64,000 nucleotides of DNA from Paraglaciecola sp. 20A4 (GTDB lineage: Bacteria > Pseudomonadota > Gammaproteobacteria > Enterobacterales > Alteromonadaceae): NCBI RefSeq assembly GCF_011378905.1, contig NZ_WTPY01000016.1, positions 1 to 64,000 on the forward strand, written 5' to 3'. The notes under the pieces are model-generated. The model was not told the DNA's origin. It did no database searches and saw only the letters and a list, made by a program, of their open reading frames with translations. Shown piece by piece: positions 61,119 to 64,000 of this stretch. The first letter of the stretch is position 1. Each line of letters starts with the position of its first letter. The position numbers and the translations under genes were made by a program.

Positions 61119-61456
61119 AGATGATTTATCGGCCGCAAGCGAAGAATATTAAACTAAATGTAGCACGAACTACCTTTAATCTTACTAGGGTTCTCGTGCG
61201 TTGAAGTAAATGGTCTTAACGGCGATTTAATTGCTTGAATCAATTCTTTGCGTTAGCCAATAGGAATTGAGAATTGTGTGCCAAAAAGTGCCATTCACCT
61301 TATTGGTATTTTAAATATAATTCGGGATCATTCTTTAGGCCCCTAAAATTGCATCTTTAGTACATGAATTGATACGACTTATTTGGTTTTCTAAGTATTC
61401 CAGGCTGTTGTGCTGTGGTATTATCGCGACGTTTTTTTGTCGACCAAAGGTCTATT
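61119..61456. promoter_or_regulatory. Divergent spacer between FliK-like gene and ccmA
   Basis: This AT-rich 338-bp spacer has no coding sequence. A -10-like TATTAT (61419-61424) lies about 33 bp before the ccmA start. I see no clear -35 or operator. Confidence 0.3.
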
Positions 61457-62086
61457 TTGCCGTTACTTTCTGCCCATGAATTGTCCGTGTCGAAGCGTGA
61501 TAGATTGCTGTTTAGTAAGATAAATTTGTCGGTGTCGGCGGGTGATTTGATGTATATCAAAGGGCCAAATGGTGCGGGCAAGACTAGCTTACTGCGAGTG
61601 TTAACGGGTTTGGTTAGTCCTGAAGAAGGGCTCGTAACCTATCGTGAGCAAGACATTGTAAAATTTCGTGACGTTTTTCATCAGAAGCTATTATATTTTG
61701 GCCATGCATTAGGGGTAAATCGCAGTCTCAATGCACTGGAAAATTTGCACTATTGGTGCTCTCAACATGGCGTACATCCTGTCGAAACAGAAATTTACAC
61801 CGTGCTGGGTAAGTTGGGCCTAGTTGGGCTTGAAGATGTAACCGTTAATCATTTATCAGCGGGCCAGCAACGTCGTGTGGCACTGGCTCGATTTTGGTTA
61901 AAAACCAGCGCTGATGTGTGGATTTTAGATGAACCCTTTACTGCACTAGACGTACAAGGCATAGCATTACTGAATAAACGAATTGTCGAGCATCTACAGC
62001 AGGGCGGGTGTGTAGTGATGACCTCTCATCAAGCGTTGGATGTAAATTATCCGACGAAAGAGTTAGTGCTGGAGTACCGCATATGA
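61457..62086 (+). CDS. ccmA: Cytochrome c maturation ABC transporter ATPase CcmA
   Basis: A 209-residue ABC ATPase with Walker A GPNGAGKT, signature LSAGQQRRVALARFW and Walker B WILDEPFTALD. With CcmB it energises release of holo-CcmE during c-type cytochrome assembly. The proposed start is a TTG at 61457 (MPLLSAHELSV), with AAAGG a few bases upstream and the right family length; the frame also opens at a GTG at 61415. Its stop codon overlaps the ccmB start. Confidence 0.94.
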   Translation: MPLLSAHELSVSKRDRLLFSKINLSVSAGDLMYIKGPNGAGKTSLLRVLTGLVSPEEGLVTYREQDIVKFRDVFHQKLLYFGHALGVNRSLNALENLHYWCSQHGVHPVETEIYTVLGKLGLVGLEDVTVNHLSAGQQRRVALARFWLKTSADVWILDEPFTALDVQGIALLNKRIVEHLQQGGCVVMTSHQALDVNYPTKELVLEYRI

Positions 62087-62751
62087 GGGATTCGCTAAAC
62101 GCAATTTTTCGCCGTGACCTGGCTTTGGCGTATCGCCAGCGTTCTGAGTTGATGCAGCCGATGATGTTTTTTATTTTAGTGATTAGTTTATTCCCGTTAG
62201 GTATCGGGCCCAATCCAGAGATATTACAAAAAGTGGGTCCGGGGGTTATCTGGGTGGCGGCAATTCTTTCCTCACTATTAGGAATGGAGCGCTTATTTAA
62301 GGACGATTTTAACGATGGGTCGTTAGAGCAAATCATGCTGTCAGCCACGCCATTACCAATGGTGGTATTGGTAAAAGTGTTTGCTCATTGGTTGACCAGC
62401 ATCGTGCCGCTTTTAATATTGTCACCGTTACTGGCGTTGTTCTTAAACTTGACTGAAGACATGTATTGGGCGCTGTTGTGTACATTACTACTGGGTACAC
62501 CTTTGCTAAGTTTGGTTGGTGCGATAGCGGTAGGATTAACGCTTGGTTTAAATCGTGGTGGTGTGCTCTTAGCACTCTTATTATTGCCGGTCTTTATTCC
62601 CTTGTTAATTTTTGCCACGGCGGCCGTTGAAGCGGCCTCATTACAATTACCGTACAACGCACAATTAGCCATTATTGGCGCGATGTTATTAATCTCTTTA
62701 GCGATGGCACCTTTTGCCATCGCCTATGCATTACGAGTGAGTCAAAACTAA
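62083..62751 (+). CDS. ccmB: Haem exporter permease CcmB
   Basis: A 222-residue membrane protein with six hydrophobic helices. It opens RDSLNAIFRRDLALAYRQRSELMQPMMFF, the CcmB start (cited by position 2-30), and ends VRSQN-like. It is the permease subunit with CcmA. The ATG at 62083 overlaps the ccmA stop (ATGA), and a GTG at 62008 inside ccmA is rejected. Its last base overlaps the start of ccmC. Confidence 0.94.
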   Translation: MRDSLNAIFRRDLALAYRQRSELMQPMMFFILVISLFPLGIGPNPEILQKVGPGVIWVAAILSSLLGMERLFKDDFNDGSLEQIMLSATPLPMVVLVKVFAHWLTSIVPLLILSPLLALFLNLTEDMYWALLCTLLLGTPLLSLVGAIAVGLTLGLNRGGVLLALLLLPVFIPLLIFATAAVEAASLQLPYNAQLAIIGAMLLISLAMAPFAIAYALRVSQN

Positions 62752-63497
62752 TGTGGAAATGGTTACATCCTTACGCAAAAACGCAAAATGCTTATGAGTT
62801 GTGTAGGCGTTTACAGCCCTGGTTTGTTATTACAGCGCTTATCACGTTTGTGGTGGGCATGGTTTGGGGGTTAGCTTTTGCGCCAGCGGATTACCAGCAA
62901 GGTGATTCATTCCGCATTATTTATATTCATGTACCTAGCGCGATTTTATCCATGGGGGCATACAGCGCCATGGCGATAGCGGCCTTTATTGGTTTGGTAT
63001 GGCAAGTTCGTACTGCGTTTATGGCTATGATTGCGCTAGCACCCATCGGTGCGGTGGTCACTTTTATTGCATTATTCACCGGTGCAGCATGGGGCAAACC
63101 TATGTGGGGTACGTGGTGGGTGTGGGATGCACGCTTAACATCAGAGTTGATATTGCTGTTCTTATATTTAGGGGTGATATCCTTATACGCCTCTTTCGAA
63201 GATAAACACCAAGCAGGTAAAGCTGCTGGCGTGATGGCTATTGTGGGGGTGGTCAACCTACCCATTATTCATTTTTCGGTGGAATGGTGGAATACATTGC
63301 ATCAAGGCGCGAGTATCACAAAATTTGATAAGCCTTCGGTTGCGCCAGAAATGTTGTGGCCCTTGTTGATTAGCATTTTAGGTTTAGCTCTCGTTATGGC
63401 TGCTATCTTTATTCGCCGCTTACAAAATGAAATACTACGCCGAGAGCTAAACCGCCCTTGGGTGCAAACGTTGGTTAGCACGGCAAGGGAGAAATAA
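62751..63497 (+). CDS. ccmC: Haem delivery membrane protein CcmC
   Basis: A 248-residue membrane protein with six helices and the tryptophan-rich haem-handling motif WGKPMWGTWWVWDARLTSELIL (about residues 115-135) between helices. Conserved periplasmic histidines are in YIHVPSA and FSVEWWNTLHQG. It delivers haem to CcmE. It follows ccmB with a one-base overlap and is followed 3 bp later by ccmD. Confidence 0.95.
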   Translation: MWKWLHPYAKTQNAYELCRRLQPWFVITALITFVVGMVWGLAFAPADYQQGDSFRIIYIHVPSAILSMGAYSAMAIAAFIGLVWQVRTAFMAMIALAPIGAVVTFIALFTGAAWGKPMWGTWWVWDARLTSELILLFLYLGVISLYASFEDKHQAGKAAGVMAIVGVVNLPIIHFSVEWWNTLHQGASITKFDKPSVAPEMLWPLLISILGLALVMAAIFIRRLQNEILRRELNRPWVQTLVSTAREK

Positions 63498-63500
63498 CCG

Positions 63501-63758
63501 ATGCAATTCGATAATTTAACTGCATTTTTTCATATGGGTGGCTACGCATTTTATGTGTGGTTATCGTTTGGTGTTAGCGTTCTCGCATTGGTACTTTTAG
63601 CGGTCGACGCAATGCGCCAGCAAAAAGTGTTGTTTAACGCCGTTGAAAAAGAGCAAGCCCGCAAAGTTCGTATTAAAGCCGCTCAAACAGAAACCAAGCA
63701 AAATCGGCTTGATAAACAGAATATGTCGCAAAACGAGGAAGTAACTCATGAACCCTAG
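63501..63758 (+). CDS. ccmD: Small haem exporter protein CcmD
   Basis: An 85-residue protein with one transmembrane helix (about 18-38) preceded by [14 protein letters not shown], which is typical of CcmD, and a highly charged cytoplasmic tail. It is needed to release holo-CcmE from CcmABC. At 85 residues it is a little longer than E. coli CcmD (69). It overlaps ccmE by 11 bases. Confidence 0.92.
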   Translation: MQFDNLTAFFHMGGYAFYVWLSFGVSVLALVLLAVDAMRQQKVLFNAVEKEQARKVRIKAAQTETKQNRLDKQNMSQNEEVTHEP

Positions 63759-64000
63759 ACGTCAAAAACGCCTGATAGTCGTGTCTGCTATCGTATTGGT
63801 GATCGGCGCAGCGATTGGCTTAATGCTGTATGCGCTTAGCCAAAATATTGATTTGTTCTACACCCCTTCAGAAGTCATTGATGGCAAGCAAATTGGACAA
63901 GTGAAGGAAATCCCTCAAGTTGGTCAGCGTTTACGCATTGGTGGCATGGTCGTACCGGGTTCAGTAAAAAGAGATAATGACAGCTTAGCGGTTAGCTTTG
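63748..64000 (+). CDS. ccmE: Haem chaperone CcmE, 3' end beyond window
   Basis: The first 84 residues of CcmE are visible, running off the window end. The start MNPRRQKRL, a transmembrane segment (about 9-30) and the beta-barrel opening [11 protein letters not shown] and [12 protein letters not shown] are characteristic. The haem-binding histidine of the HXXXY motif would lie beyond the end. CcmE carries haem from CcmC to apocytochromes in the periplasm. Confidence 0.95.
   Translation, partial: MNPRRQKRLIVVSAIVLVIGAAIGLMLYALSQNIDLFYTPSEVIDGKQIGQVKEIPQVGQRLRIGGMVVPGSVKRDNDSLAVSF

Noticed and set aside
61425-61445. CGAC-GTTTTTTT-GTCG as a terminator before ccmA
   Set aside because: A 4-bp stem around a run of T is too weak, and it lies between the probable promoter and start of ccmA.
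62008-62082. Upstream GTG start for ccmB
   Set aside because: It would overlap ccmA by 79 bases and add residues not seen in CcmB; the ATG at 62083 overlapping the ccmA stop fits the operon.

Overview
The window reads as chromosomal DNA of a marine gammaproteobacterium of the order Alteromonadales, most like Glaciecola/Paraglaciecola. This is inferred from gene content and moderate-to-low GC; no database search was possible. Most genes are intact and densely packed on both strands. I found no rRNA, tRNA, CRISPR array, prophage or complete insertion sequence.

Region 1 (1-9 kb): an NAD(P)-binding reductase divergent from a LysR regulator, a small lipoprotein, a PEP-CTERM-anchored exported protein behind a good sigma-54 promoter, the fatty acid cis/trans isomerase Cti, and two MFS transporters, one of the GlpT type. 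Region 2 (9-18.8 kb): a FabH-like ketoacyl synthase, the PEP-CTERM two-component pair PrsK/PrsR, an LrgA/LrgB pair, two adjacent DUF1566 proteins, a YggN-like DUF2884 protein and a solitary DNA methyltransferase. PrsR is a sigma-54 activator, so it is a natural regulator for the PEP-CTERM gene about 7 kb away. No exosortase lies in the window.

Region 3 (18.8-28.6 kb): housekeeping genes hemW, rdgB, a TonB-domain protein, srmB, a dimeric all-alpha dUTPase and cca, followed by gspA/gspB (type II secretion assembly) and a solute-binding protein.

Region 4 (28.6-42.6 kb) is the main accessory locus. It holds a TonB-dependent receptor, two flavin-dependent tryptophan-halogenase-family proteins, a GPH-type sugar symporter, a GH94 cellobiose phosphorylase and a LacI repressor, with the lipoprotein gene creA between the last two. 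The same LacI-type operator (TGWAAACGTTTWCA) occurs three times: before the receptor, before the symporter-phosphorylase pair and before lacI. Together these suggest a cello-oligosaccharide uptake and phosphorolysis regulon that includes halogenase-like enzymes. A 28-codon ORF with a good ribosome binding site diverges from the symporter promoter, and a hairpin-forming repeat lies nearby.

Region 5 (42.7-64 kb): leuABCD with a recognisable leucine-rich leader peptide and attenuator, an unrecognised gene, eno, pyrG, a single-domain response regulator, mutS, pncC, DUF3224 and GFA proteins, and recA with its SOS box. The window ends with a FlhB-like/FliK-like pair and the start of the cytochrome c maturation operon ccmABCDE; ccmE is cut by the window end.
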